This document shows positions 1-11,721 of a stretch of 64,000 bases of DNA, piece by piece. The notes beneath the pieces were generated by a model, which did no database searches, was not told where the DNA came from, and saw only the letters and a list, made by a program, of their open reading frames with translations. The translations under genes were made by a program, and so were the position numbers. Each line of letters starts with the position of its first letter. Position 1 is the first letter of the stretch. The DNA comes from Nansenia antarctica (Eukaryota; Chordata; Actinopteri; Argentiniformes; Microstomatidae): positions 35,550,679-35,614,678 of the forward strand of contig OZ022342.1 of assembly GCA_963989245.1 (NCBI GenBank). The letters are read 5' to 3'.

Positions 1-154
1 CTTCTCTGGTGGCCAAGAAAAATCATCAATGAATTCAATTCAAGATAGATTGGTCTTCAGGAATTAATGTCCTATAGCAATAAAACCTTTATTTTAAAGG
101 CAGTCATTCTGGATAGTAGGGTAAGGGTGCTCATCATTATTATGATAAATAACA

Positions 155-350
155 ACTAGACACTCTGTCTTTGCCATAGGCCTGCTTCTAGATACTCTGT
201 GTTTGCCATAGTCCTGCTTCTAGATACTCTGTGTTTGCCATAGTCCTGCTTCTAGATACTCTGTGTTTGCCATAGTCCTGCTTCTAGATACTCTGTGTTT
301 GCCATAGTCCTGCTTCTAGATACTCTGTGTTTGCCATAGTCCTGCTTTTG
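155..350. repeat. 32-bp tandem repeat, about 6 copies
   Basis: A unit of about 32 bases (core CTTCTAGATACTCTGTGTTT) is repeated about six times head to tail. The first and last copies are diverged and the central ones nearly identical. Short reading frames through it are by-products of the repeat. Confidence 0.95.
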
Positions 351-1180
351 CTTCTGTGTGGAATTGAATTGTGGAAAATATTCCCAGCCGACACGTGACC
401 GACCTTCAACGTTGAAAAGTGTTTGAAATATATCAGTTGTTATTTCATCGTCGAAAACACGTTGGAACAACGTTTAATGCTACATTTCCTTTCAAAATCT
501 AAACAAAATTCAACAATGATTCAACCTTGCTCCATGATGTTGATTCACCAGTGAAAAACGTTCAACTGCCAGCTGGGATGCCATATGTGTCTGTTGGTGT
601 CCTCTCTATTTTGTTTTATAATTATAAAGCATAGGACTGCATCGATTTCAATGAAGTATTGTAAACCACAGGCACAGACAGATTGCAAAATAATGTCCAT
701 AGCACTATCAATAGGGGAAACATTGCCACAGTAAGCTAATGTACACAAATACCTATAATAAAATAAAACATGAGAATCTCTACTTTAACCCCATATTAAT
801 TGTTTGATTTAAAATCCAAACTTTTGGACTGTAGAGCCGAAAGAAGAAAATAATAAGAATAAGCAATGAGAATTTCAGCATATATATGTATTATTACCCC
901 TTCATTAAATTAATTTCAGAAATGTCAATGATACAACATTTCATGACGTGTAAATAATAGGAGATGTTTGGGCCCCTGGTGCTCATCCACAGCACCAAGC
1001 CTTCAGGTTGCACCTTAACTGCTCCTCCTGAGACATCTACTGCCCCCCAGCACTGCGTCTCCTGAGACACCCACTTTTCCCCTTTACCGTGTCCCCTATG
1101 ACTTCTACTGCCCCTCTTGTACTCTCTGTTCTCCAGTGTCTATATATATTATTATTTTTTAAAGAATCCTTCCATCACAG
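351..1180. other. AT-rich stretch, no gene recognised
   Basis: I see no splice-flanked coding segment and no element with recognisable ends here. Short reading frames on the - strand have no family resemblance. A C/T-rich patch lies near 1010-1130. Confidence 0.5.
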
Positions 1181-1249
1181 AGACTGCCAATGGCCCTGGG
1201 CCTGAGCTAGATTACTCTTCCTGCTATGACTGGTGGATTGATGATTCAC

Positions 1250-1320
1250 TTGCTTAGTCAAATGTATTGATTGTAAGTCGCTTTGGAATAAGGCGTCTGC
1301 TAAATGCCAAAAATGAAAAA
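1250..1320 (+). mobile_element. L2-type 3' tail fragment
   Basis: The segment around TAAGTCGCTTTGGAATAAGG and GCGTCTGCTAAATG is the conserved 3' tail found on fish L2-type LINEs and on SINEs that use their machinery. The same tail ends the SINE copies near 33.7, 41.3 and 43.6 kb. Only the tail is recognisable here. Confidence 0.6.
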
Positions 1321-1884
1321 TGTAAAAAGCCTGACAGTAGATGTCATTTTCTTGTATTTTGTTGTCTAAACACTACAGTTAGCCACTTTGAGATTAAGAA
1401 ACATAAGACAGATCTCTCCATATAAGAAGCTACTTATTGTTTCAGACCCTATTCTCCAGGGCCTACACTGATTATTAAACTCATTCATCAATTTAATGTA
1501 ATATATATATATCTCAAGGGGACTCAAGGGTCATTTGCATCCACCGTGGTGGGGGTTCATACAACATTTCTCTGTAGATTTGTTCTGCCTCTGAACGTGA
1601 CTCAGATGGAAGCGAGGAGTTAATGACCCTTTGATTTTGCAACCTGTCACCTCAGGGTGGCATGTTTTATTTGAAAAATGTTTGTACTTAAATGAGAGAT
1701 TGATTTCCCTGCTGCTCCCCGCCAGGGCCTGTTACATCAGATATTTCACACTTGGAACGTCGCTGTGTGTTTTTAAGCGTGGGATGAGAGGCGAATAAAC
1801 GGAAAGATAGAGAGTGCTCATTCCCGTCCTCTACTCCCCTGTTGACCCACGATTGGCCGCGCACGACTCCGATATCGTTCTGAT

Positions 1885-2690
1885 GACAGAGAGATGTCAT
1901 CATCACGTTTGCTGACGACACCGCGGCTGTAGGCCTGATCACAGACAGCCTGCCAGGGAGGAAAACAACCTCAACCATCAACATCACAACCAAGGAGCTG
2001 ATCTGGACTACAGGATGAAGAAGGGGGGGGTGGATGGCATGCCCCCATGCGCATCAATGGGGTTGAAGTGGAGGAGGTCAGCAGCTTCAAGTTACTTGGG
2101 GTCCGCATCACTGAGGACTTCATTAATGGACCCATCACAACAGCACAGTGATCAAGATGAAAGCGCACTATTATCACCTATTTTTCTTCAGGTGGCTAAA
2201 GAAATTTGGCATGGCCCCTCAGATCCTCACCAACTTTTACAGCACCCTAGAGAATCCTGTCTGGTTGCACCACTGCCAGGTATGGCAGCTGTGACCGTCC
2301 TCGACTGCAAGACTCTGCAGAGGGTGATGAAGACAGCTCAGTGCATCACTGGAGGCGAGCTACAGGACATCTACAACAGGATGGTCTCGGACCGACAGGT
2401 ACCAAGATAGTTTCTACCTCCAGGCCATAAGACTTTCTAATTCTAGCTGCGCACGTCACACTCACTTATACTCACTCCCATCACTGCTGCTATGTATTAC
2501 TGTATTGTATTTCTCACCTTATCTGGCATTTATTGCCTGATGTACACTTATGCCTATTACACTTATTATTGTCTATTGTGTTATTAATGTTTGTTTGTAT
2601 TATCTTATGTCCTGATATGTGCACGGTTAAGAGGAAGCTGGCAAAGTAAGCATTCTCATTCTGTGCATATGACCAAACTTTGACTAGGTT
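1885..2690 (+). mobile_element. Degenerate LINE reverse-transcriptase fragment (Rex1/CR1-like)
   Basis: In the + strand, bases near 1905-1945 encode the reverse-transcriptase signature TFADDTAAVGLIT, with the catalytic Asp pair. Downstream, 2200-2440 carries the C-terminal region of the same kind of ORF in shifting frames, and 2460-2690 is AT-rich 3' UTR ending in a GTGCATATGACC-like tail. The frame is broken by several shifts and stops, so the copy is dead and 5'-truncated. The closest relative in this window is the LINE at 46415-47707. Confidence 0.75.
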
Positions 2691-3030
2691 TTTCCCCTGA
2701 CTATCATCAGTCTTCACACATACACATAGACCAGAATCAGAATCAGAATCAGAATTGCTTTTTCTTACATCAATGTACGGATACAAAGAGTACAATTATT
2801 GGGTTCTAGACACACAGTCCTCGCTGTGGAGACACATTTATTAATAACCATGCAGCTCTTACTCATGCTTAGCCAAACTCATGCAACTCACATTCCTTTT
2901 TGAGAGGGGTAAAACTAGAGTGAAAGCAGCAGAGAGAGGGGGGAGATTGACAGATCAACCACATACTGGCACACTGAATCTATCCATCTTACTTTGTGTC
3001 AGATATTTTGTATGTCTGTGTGTACACATG

Positions 3031-4440
3031 TACACTGCTGAGCCAAAACATCATGAGCACCTGCCTAATATGTTGTCGGTATTATGTCTAATATGCTGAT
3101 GCACCCTGTTGCCGGTTTGTGGTTTGTCCCTTCTCGGACCACTGTCAGTAGGTACTCACCACTGCTGACCGCGAGCACCCCACAAGCCTTGCCGTTTCAG
3201 AGATACTCTGACCCAGTCATCTGGTCATTCATCAGAGCAACGCATCCGATCCTAATATCTAAAAAGCAATACTGTTTTCTTATTTTATCGGATTAAAGTA
3301 GCAAAGACCACAAATTTCCATTGACCGCCAGTCAAACTACACTTCTACCACTCAACAGAGGGTGTGATCGTTCTGATGACAGAGAGATGACGTATGACTG
3401 CTCTGATGAATAACAATTTGGCTCATGTCAAAGACGCTCAGGTTTTTTATTCCTGCCTATTTCTCCTGTACACATCAACATCAACGTGAACTGACTGTTC
3501 ACTTTGGCTCGCTCGAGCCTAAACATTATGACCACTGACGGTGACCAGTGAAGTGAATAACGTTGATTATCTTGTTACAATGGTAACTGTCATTGGGGTG
3601 GTATATATCAGGCAGCAAGTGCAGTCAGGTCATGAAGTTGGATGTGTTGGATGCAGGGGAAATGGGCAGGAGTAAAGACCTAAGCAACTTTGACAAGGGA
3701 GTGAGGGACAAACCACAAACCGGCGACAGGGTGTAGGGCACCCAAGGCTCATTGATGCGTGAGGGCATAGAAGGCTATCCTGTCTGCTCTGAACCCATAG
3801 AAGGTCTACTGTGGCACAGGTCACCAAAAATGTTAATGGTGGTCACGGGAGGAATGTAATCACAACACGCAGTGCATCACACCTACTGTGTCTGGGGCTG
3901 CATAGCCGCAGGCCGGTCAGAGTACCCATGATGACCCCTGTCCAGAGTACCCATGATGACCCCTGACCCCGGTCAGAGTACCCATGATGACCCCTGACCC
4001 CGGTCAGAGTACCCATGATGACCCCTGTCTGCGGTCAGAGTACCCATGATGACTCCTGTCTGCGGTCAGAGTACCCATGATGACCCCTGTCCAGAGTACC
4101 CATGATGACCCCTGACCCCGGTCAGAGTACCCATGATGACGCCTGTCAGAGTACCCATGATGACGCCTGTCAGAGTACCCATGATGACGCCTGTCAGAGT
4201 ACCCATGATGACGCCTGTCCGTGGTCGAAAACGCCTACAATGGGGCACGAGAGCGTCAGAACTGGACCTTGGAGCAGTCGTCAGAAGGTCGCCTGTTCCA
4301 ATTAAGTCCCATTTTTCGGTTTACCTGGGGAAGTAATGGCACCAGGATGCACTGTGGGAAGACGAGGGTGGGAGGGAGTGCGAGTCTGGGAAATGTTCTG
4401 CTGGGAAACCCTGGGTCTGGCCATTCATGTGGCATCAGTT
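3031..4440 (+). mobile_element. Rearranged Tc1/mariner-like element
   Basis: The left edge (TACACTGCTGAGCCAAAACA) resembles the inverted terminus of a common fish Tc1-like family. From about 3640 to 3910 and 4221 to 4440, fragments on the + strand match Tc1 transposase: the Arg-rich PVRVPM region, then RERQNW and downstream. Frames shift repeatedly, so no active transposase is encoded. A block of the N-terminal coding region is missing between about 3700 and 3705, yet a matching block lies in reverse orientation at about 3100-3245. A minisatellite has grown inside the ORF at 3914-4219. Confidence 0.75.
3914..4219. repeat. Minisatellite inside Tc1 transposase, about 11 copies
   Basis: The unit GTCAGAGTACCCATGATGAC is repeated about 11 times with spacing that varies between about 23 and 31 bases. 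One unit corresponds to a normal, single-copy part of the Tc1 transposase gene (residues around VRVPM-TPV), so the array arose by local amplification of transposon coding sequence. Confidence 0.9.
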
Positions 4441-4449
4441 TGACACATA

Positions 4450-4450
<1 letters not shown>

Positions 4451-4503
<53 letters not shown>

Positions 4504-4532
4504 GCACATACACACACACACACACACACACA
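4451..4532. repeat. (TA)n-(CA)n compound microsatellite
   Basis: About 50 bases of alternating TA run directly into about 30 bases of CA. The reading frames through it (poly Tyr-Ile, Thr-His) are artefacts. Confidence 0.97.
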
Positions 4533-5374
4533 TGGCATGATATATATTTGTTTAGATATGTATTTACTTACACCACTTTATTTAATTATTTCTCCCATGC
4601 TTCAGGTCCATCACAGCACTCAGAGCAGTACAGTGAAACATGTCATGCATCCTCCTGCCACCACCAGGAGAGGAGTATGACACTGCTGCTACCTGTGCCT
4701 TTAGAAGTTGGATACTTGAAACTGCAGAATCAGGGTACAGTAACCTGTGTCGACTGAATAACGACAGTCAAGTCAACCGAGCTGAGCAAGCATGGATTAG
4801 TTGTCAAAAGTCTCCTTTTGGTCAATAGATAGTTTAAAATGGACATTCTTTTTTTTCTGTGCTTGTTTTCAGTTGTGAATTGCGAGTGAAGCCAACCCAG
4901 GCATCTGTATTTGTTGATTTTGCACCTGACCAAGGTTAGCTGATTGATTTCCAACTGCACTAATTTGATTTATGAGACAAGCCCGTTGGTTGTTTGCTGA
5001 GCAGGCCTGTCAGAACCAGACATCGGCACAAAGCATTCTGGGATATGCCCTGTTTGTCAACAAGTCATGCTTCATGGGCAGGTTGCAAGAGGGCTCCTGC
5101 ATACTGGGGCTGAAAGGCAATTTGACAACTGTTAGATCGATACGGCCGAGGGACAGAGACAGAAGGAGAGTGGGAGATAGAGGCGGAGCAGTCTTGTCAA
5201 AGCTTGATTTGCTGGTGGTAATGATTTGGGATGGATGTGTGGACGCTTGAGTATGTGCTTGTTTGGCATGAATGATTGTGTTTGTAGGTGGGGTGAGGTA
5301 ACAGTACAATATGTGGTTGTGTGCATATACTGTGTGTATTTGAAGAATCAGAATCAACAGGTACATGCTGTGGT
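4533..5374. other. No gene recognised
   Basis: Several short overlapping reading frames exist on both strands, but none shows a known domain or consistent splice sites. I see no element boundaries. Confidence 0.45.
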
Positions 5375-5430
5375 CCTGTGTGGCTCAGTTGGTAGAGCAA
5401 GGCACCAGCAACACTTTGGTTGTGGGTTTA
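5375..5430 (+). mobile_element. Possible tRNA-derived SINE head
   Basis: TGTGGCTCAGTTGGTAGAGC resembles a tRNA A-box (TGGCNNAGTNGG), followed about 30 bases later by a weak B-box-like GGTTGTGGGTTTA. No acceptor stem or cloverleaf can be folded, so this is more likely a SINE 5' fragment than a tRNA gene. Confidence 0.4.
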
Positions 5431-5577
5431 TTCTTATATATAATGTACAGTATGCACTCAAATACTGTACATGTCTTTATTGACTGCTAAATTATATGTG
5501 ACAGTAGCTGGTGAAAACATGAACAAGTCAGCAACCAATCAAAATGTTTGGACTTTTATTCTGAGAAATGTCAATAA

Positions 5578-5768
5578 ATGTCAACGTTGTTGAAAATCAA
5601 TGACACACTCGCTAGTCCCAAAACGTTGCAATGCAATGGATTCGGTGAGTAATCCCCACTACTCTACACTAACTAAGTAGTAGTGGGCATTACTCGCTGA
5701 ATTCATTGCATTGTAATATTTTGGCTTGACGAGAGAGTGTGTCATTGACTTTCAACAATGTTGACATT
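5578..5768. mobile_element. Foldback MITE, about 190 bp
   Basis: The first about 85 bases (ATGTCAACGTTGTTGAAAAT to the TAATCCCCACTAC stretch) recur as an imperfect reverse complement in the last about 85 bases, leaving a short AT-rich loop. There is no ORF. A related half, with the shared GTGAGTAATCCCCACT segment, is present near 16960-17095. Confidence 0.75.
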
Positions 5769-6059
5769 TATTTACATTTTCCAGTCCGCAAGTCTGGCAA
5801 CGTAATTTTTCCTTTTTCCCCAAATTTTGAAAGGGTAGATTCTAAGCTTGTGTGGGTCATACATTGAAATATGAAACAAGTTGAAGAAGTCATGCATATT
5901 TGAATGTTGATACCCCCAAATCAGTGAGCCAAGAAATCCATACTCAAAGTATTCACAGCCTTTTTTCACAGGTAGGTAATGGGTGGGAACAATAGCTGGT
6001 TAACTCCATCCCCATTACACCTACCTTTCATTATCTACCAACCTGTCATCTGTCAGTGG

Positions 6060-7173
6060 CAGTGGCGGGCGGTGCATTTCACACCTAGGCCTTCAGTGAT
6101 GTCCGACACATTCCTACCTGAATTATTCTACCTCTTAATACCATCGTTATGACGCCATGGCTCTAGAAACTAGACAGAAACACAGTATAACCGGGCGTTG
6201 CATCACCTTAACATAGTCAGACAAGTACAACAGAGTTATATTAATATTTCCGAAGCATTTTTAATCAATAAATCCGCATTTACAATGAAGAGTGTTAAAC
6301 TAACATCTTTAAGATCGCTACATTACCCACGTCTGTCGTCTCGTCCACCATAATAGCGACAAAGGGTGCCTTTTTAATCTCCATTTTGATCTCTTCTCCC
6401 ATCACTTAAGCAATAGCAAAAATCAGGTCGTTTTGTATTTTGCCTGACGTCCCAGTAAACACTTTGTTTGTGGACAGGTGGTAATGTAAATCTGGGTTGT
6501 TTTCAGCCAGAAAAGAAATAAGCTCAACGTAGTTTCCTCTGTTTGTGGACTCGGTGCTTTCATCGTGTCCCCTAAATGATAGTTATTGTTTACCCAAAAA
6601 CAGGACACAATCGATCAGTATTATCGATCAGTCAACGAAAGCTTTCGTTGTGATGCTCCGTTTCCCTGCGCACTTTCGAAAGTTTCACATCTACCGGCAT
6701 ATACGCATCTCAATAGTGAATATCAATAGTGCGTATCAATAGTGCGTATCAATAGTGCGTATCCAATCAAAAGACGTGCTGGGTGCTGACATCATTGAGC
6801 CTTCCAGCAGGCTCCGTTGTTGCTTTTGCTCGCATCTACGTAGGTTTACTAGGAACGCCACAGGTTTTCTCGTTCCAACGTTAAGTTACAGGTCGAATCC
6901 GCGGCACCGCTTAACGTGCAGGCAGGCAGATTTTGGAGCCCCCTAGCAACACATTTTGATTGGATAAAAGCTCTAACATAAAGGCCAGCCCTCCAAATCT
7001 CAATCGGAGACTGGAAGCAGCGCAACCAAGAGGAAAGCTATGAAATGAAGAGAATAGACTATGGGGAATCATTAATACATATTTGTGGAAAAAATATATT
7101 AAAATAAAATGTATATTCTGATGATGTTTAGGCCAGCAGAGAAGGCCTTGCTGGCCCTGACGGCACACCACTG
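6060..7173. mobile_element. Non-autonomous hAT element, family A copy 1
   Basis: The ends are CAGTGGCGGGCGGTGC and the complement of a terminal CAGTGGTGTGCCGTC. A perfect 8-bp target duplication GTCAGTGG flanks it (6052-6059 and 7174-7181). CAG ends plus an 8-bp duplication identify the hAT superfamily. No transposase is encoded. A 13-bp unit (CAATAGTGCGTAT) is repeated about three times near 6715-6765. A second, nearly identical copy with an extra insertion is at 20808-22891. Confidence 0.95.
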
Positions 7174-7181
7174 GTCAGTGG

Positions 7182-7233
7182 GGTTGTCAGCTAACCCTCA
7201 GGAAAAAAACTTGCAGGGCTGTTTAAATGGCTA

Positions 7234-7264
<31 letters not shown>

Positions 7265-8005
7265 GTATAAATTGATCATAAAGATTCATGATCTGTTATT
7301 GACATATTTGCCAAAGCTTTATTACATCCCATTATACAAGTACCAGAGAGTAACATTCTTATGGCTTCAGTTTATGTCGACATTGCAGCAACAAGAGAAA
7401 ACAAAATGGCAATGGAAAAAATGAAGCAAGATACAATTGAGCAATACACTAATAGGTAACAAAAAACAGTCCTGTGAATAGCATTGATCGATGAAACTTT
7501 CTCTGTGGATAGTCCTTGATGGCAGCAGTCTTGTCAACAAACACATGGCTATTCATGACGATGTGGGTCGGGAGTAGCGAAAGCGACACACCCACTCAAA
7601 AATAAATAAATAAATAAAAATAATACCAGCCCCCCATAATACCAGTATGTAGTGAATGTTACTGTTGGTTATGATATCGAGTGGGTTCTTCATCGCTTCA
7701 ATTTTCGTTCTATGCCAAAAACCGGAAAACATTTTTTTTCAAACAAGATGTGTTTGGCTCGATTGCGAGGTTTCACAATTCCCAGGACCTTTTCATCTAA
7801 CCGTGTCACATTTCATCAACCAATGTTTTGACAGTGCCAATGTCAAGTTTGTGTGAGCTGTATGTTTCCATCAAATAAACAATAAAAACCCTAAAGAGTG
7901 CGTGCCTATCCCTATCCTAGGGATAACGGTATAATATCCTCATTTCCTCAGCTCCTAGCCTACTGAGTAATCAGCATACTGGAATATGTGACCTTACTCA
8001 CATTA
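7182..8005. other. No gene recognised; short AAT and AAAT repeats
   Basis: An (AAT)n run lies at about 7236-7264 and an AAAT run at about 7600-7622. Nothing else is identifiable in this spacer. Confidence 0.5.
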
Positions 8006-9013
8006 GGCCCTGTCCACACCTATACGTTTTTTTTGATAAAAGTGGATTTTTATATTCGTTTTGGGGGGTTCGTCCAGACGCAAACGAGTTTTTGCCCTCT
8101 GAAAATGAAGATGTTTAAAAACGCCTGCCAGAGTGAAGATGTTTAAAAACGCTGTATATTCGCCGTATATTTTTGACGTGTGGACGAGATAGACGGAGCT
8201 TTTTGTATTCGTCACGTCATCATGCGCGTAGATTTCTATGATCATGCGCACTGCAGCTGTTTGCTGTTCCCTCCAACGTCATATCCTGGCACCAGTTTTG
8301 ATTGATTGATTGAAAACTTTATTAGAAGATTTGCAGAAGTAGGTACATGAAAGTACATATTACATACAAGGTCAACTAAAAGGATAAAAAACCCAAGAAA
8401 GCCACTGGCTTATTTCAATTGGGGTCCTTGATTCTCAATTCATCGTTACATGTAAGACAGACAAAAAAAAAAAAAAAATAGTACTATCTACAAGATAATA
8501 CAGACAAATAACTATTACTATCTACAAGATAAACATACATCCATCATGGGAAGAACAATACAACAAAACATAAGGTATGTACAGCGGGTAGGACAGGTGG
8601 GGACATACACCACAGGTGGGGGCGGGGGACAGAACACAAAGTATGTACAGTAACTACTATGTTTACAACAGGCAACGGTGTTCGAGGCTACACAAGCGAG
8701 GAAAATGGATGTGGAGAGGAAAAGTGCTTCTAGTTCTTTCACTGTTAACTGGACTTGTAACCTGTTTACAGATAAATGCACAGTTAATGATCGAGAACAT
8801 TGAGAGACAGAGGCGTCTGATTGGCCAGCGGGGCTATGGGGTTAAAATGATATCGCCGACTACTGGTGTGGAATGCTCAATGACAGCGTTTATATTGCGT
8901 TCATGCGTATGCATGTGGACACAGACATTGTTTATAAACATGCTGGTGTGGACGGTAATATTTTTATATACGAAAAACGTTTATCAAAAAAACATATAGG
9001 TGTGGACAGGGCC
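8006..9013. mobile_element. PIF/Harbinger-like MITE copy 1 with LINE insertion
   Basis: Inverted ends GGCCCTGTCCACACCTATA frame the element, with a 3-bp TTA on both sides (8003-8005, 9014-9016). A TWA duplication is characteristic of PIF/Harbinger. There is no transposase ORF. It is interrupted between CACCAG and TAACTAC by a LINE 3' end (about 8301-8650). The second copy at about 33137-33863 lacks this LINE and so shows the uninterrupted site. Confidence 0.85.
8301..8650 (-). mobile_element. 5'-truncated LINE 3' UTR, (TGATT)n-tailed family
   Basis: This starts on the + strand with GATTGATTGATTGAAAAC, the reverse complement of a LINE poly-(ATCA)-type tail, and continues through the same 3' UTR seen at 58414-58800 next to a full reverse-transcriptase region. 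No coding sequence is kept in this copy. Confidence 0.88.
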
Positions 9014-9016
9014 TTA

Positions 9017-9735
9017 TAGGGGAAGAGTGGAGGTAATTAACCCCGGAACCCCCTCCACCCCACTGTGATGGTCATAAGCCTTAATTAATGGCAAAGCTGT
9101 TCCAAATATCTGATCTCTGATCAGCTGAATACATCACTAATTACTTCCTCTTGTGTTCAATGGATAGTTTGAGCCTCAAAATGAGTATCCCTTTAAAGAG
9201 GGAATATACAGCCTGGTACTGGTACTTTTAATAACCCATTTGCTCATAAAGAACAGTATATTTGATTTACCAACAAGTAAATAGCCACCTAGACAGTAAG
9301 ATAGTAATTGCATCATATTTTCAAGGGACTCTTAATGAAAGAAACAAATAATGCAGTTAACACATACTAGAGAAAAGTCTCTTCTATGTTCATGCTCCCT
9401 ATGCATTCAGTTCTTCTCTCTCCACATCTAAAGGATAGAATACTCTTTCTTTTGATCTTTGAAATGGCTATGATCCCCTGTGCTTCTATAAATCTGTCAG
9501 CCAACCTTATTTTTCTGAATCGTATGTGACTGGGTTGTATATGTGGAACTGGAGGTGTTCTGGAGATGGCATGTTCTGGGATTAGTGAGAGCACAGTCAG
9601 TAAGGGCTGGGTGGAAGGAGAGGGGGCTGAGACTGGAGCGCTGGGAATAAATTGGCTGGGCCAAGGAGGCTGCATCCTCTCTCAGATTGAATGTTGCAGC
9701 GTGGCATTCCTAACCACCCCTGTGTGTGCTCCCCT
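9017..9735. other. No gene recognised
   Basis: A 102-codon - strand reading frame lies here, but it has no recognisable domain, no clear splice context and biased short-repeat composition at one end. I do not support it as a gene. Confidence 0.45.
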
Positions 9736-9736
9736 C

Positions 9737-9739
<3 letters not shown>

Positions 9740-9813
<74 letters not shown>
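9740..9813. repeat. (CA)n microsatellite
   Basis: About 37 uninterrupted CA dinucleotides. Confidence 0.98.
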
Positions 9814-9818
<5 letters not shown>

Positions 9819-9936
9819 ACAGCCTCAGGGCTTTGAACACCTGCCAGAGCCTGTAGGAATGCCTCCAGGAGCTTTACTATGCCACTGGGAGTATGAGAGC
9901 ATTGCTGTGTACCAAACAGCAGAGGAGGAACAGGGA

Positions 9937-10360
9937 TTGCTAGAGAGAGAGGGAGAGAGAGAGAGAAAGAGAGAAAGAGAGAGAGAGAGAAAGAGAGAGG
10001 GAGAGAAGGGAGCTAGTGAGGGTGGTAGTGACAGGGAGGAGAAGGTACGAGTGAGAATAAGAAGAAGGAATAATGAGAGGGAGCGAAAGAATAGAGGACA
10101 TGTTGCTAGAGAACGGAAGAAAATAAGGAGGTAATAGAGAATGAGGGAGAGGGGGAGAGAGCAGCTTATGAAGTGACAGAGACCAAGAAAGAGAGTGAAT
10201 CACGACCGATTGTTTGAGTGGAAGAGAAAAGAGAGCAACTAGGTGTGAGTGAGAGTGAAACTGCAGGGTAGAGGGAAAGAGAGAGAGGAAAACAAGAGAG
10301 AGGAGAAAGGCTACACAGTATGAGATTGCAAGAGAGAAAGAGAGGGAAAACTGGAGAAAA
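9937..10360. repeat. Purine-rich GA tract
   Basis: About 420 bases in which the + strand is nearly all A and G, with long GAGAGA and GGGAGA runs, especially 9945-10010. Such mirror-like polypurine tracts can form triplex DNA. Reading frames (Glu/Arg-rich on +, Ser/Leu-rich on -) follow from composition only. Confidence 0.85.
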
Positions 10361-11681
10361 AGCTTGAGTTTGCAGAATGTGAGTCTCATTGGCCGGTCGG
10401 GGAATTGAAAAGCACAAGATTTACCTCAAAGCTATAAGACCATCCTAGTCCTACCGGATGGAATCCAACATATAAGCTGGTACTACCTACTACCTACTCC
10501 CTGCTCAGCTCTGCCCTTCAGTTGACTTTGCTTTGCTTTAGGGTTGACTGTGTTTTGACTTCAAAAACAGAGGGAGGTTTGTCTTATAAATTCACTGCTG
10601 CCTCTACCTCCCTGGTCTTACTAAACTCCATGCCCATAGACCTAGTCAACATACGGTTGAAGCTTGATTTAACTTGTCAGACACAATGGAAGTAATGGAA
10701 TAAGTCTCAGAAATGCAAACGCAAGGCAGCTACCACCCACAGCCTTTTTCGGGCTCAAACCGAAGCCATCATATTTTTATATAATGTTTTCTCTTTTTCA
10801 TAACTCCTTTGTTATCTTTCTATTGATTCTCGCTTTTTGTCTATGACCATCCTTCACCTCTTTGTTTTTGTGGATAATATTTAGCGGAGGAGAAGACAGG
10901 ACAACACTGTCCCTGTATGCTGTGACAGATGATGTTGTCAGCAGACTATCACAAGCACCAGTGCTATCTGGAGGACACACTTTTAAAAAGGAGGGGGCCT
11001 GCACACACTGTTCCTGCTTAAAACAATAAAACAATAATACTGTAGTGACCACTCGTTAGCGAGCAAAGTATTCATAATTCACGGCGTTCCAGCCTTGTAC
11101 AAAGCATTGTTATATATTTGTGTTTACTCAATCACCCAGGCTGCTTAGCGGGTGATATGACGGGATATAAGTGCGACAGAGATGAATGAATGTTGTTGTT
11201 GTCAGTACGTATGAAGAGAGTGAGAATAAAGCGCACATGATTGTTTTTCTACCGGTAAAACGACTACATCGTCCTGTTATTGCCGTCACTCCTACAATAC
11301 AATAAAACAATAAAACAAAGGCATTTGTTGATGGGAATGTCACTTTCTGGGTCACTAATGCATTTTGCAGACCTATTTTTGTTTTCTAATTGGGGGGCTT
11401 TTCCGGTGAACATAATATATAGCTTATTTTTTATGATCAAATGTTTTTCTTTTTCTTTTTTTTCAAATGATATTCTTTATGGAAAGTAGGTCATTCACGT
11501 AGTACACAAATATTATATTTGTTAATATATTTATATATTTTTAAAGAAATTCCTATTCTTCACACAGTGTTGAGGAAATTATTTTCATTATGTGGCGCTT
11601 CCTCTGAGTAAGATAAGTAAGTAAATAAAGTTAAAGATGAATCTGAGGATCCTACCACTGTACCCCACGCTTTGCCCCATA

Positions 11682-11683
<2 letters not shown>
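10361..11683. other. No gene recognised
   Basis: AT-rich spacer. I found no coding exon or element ends. Confidence 0.45.

Positions 11684-11716
<33 letters not shown>
11684..11716. repeat. (TA)n microsatellite
   Basis: Alternating TA over about 33 bases. Confidence 0.95.

Positions 11717-11721
<5 letters not shown>

Noticed and set aside
4221..4757. 178-codon frame as a gene
   Set aside because: A Tc1 transposase fragment read out of frame into TA and CA repeats.
5375..5430. Possible tRNA gene
   Set aside because: Only an A-box-like motif; no acceptor stem or cloverleaf. More likely a SINE piece.
9597..9856. Val-Cys and Thr-His repeat frames
   Set aside because: Translation of a CA microsatellite.
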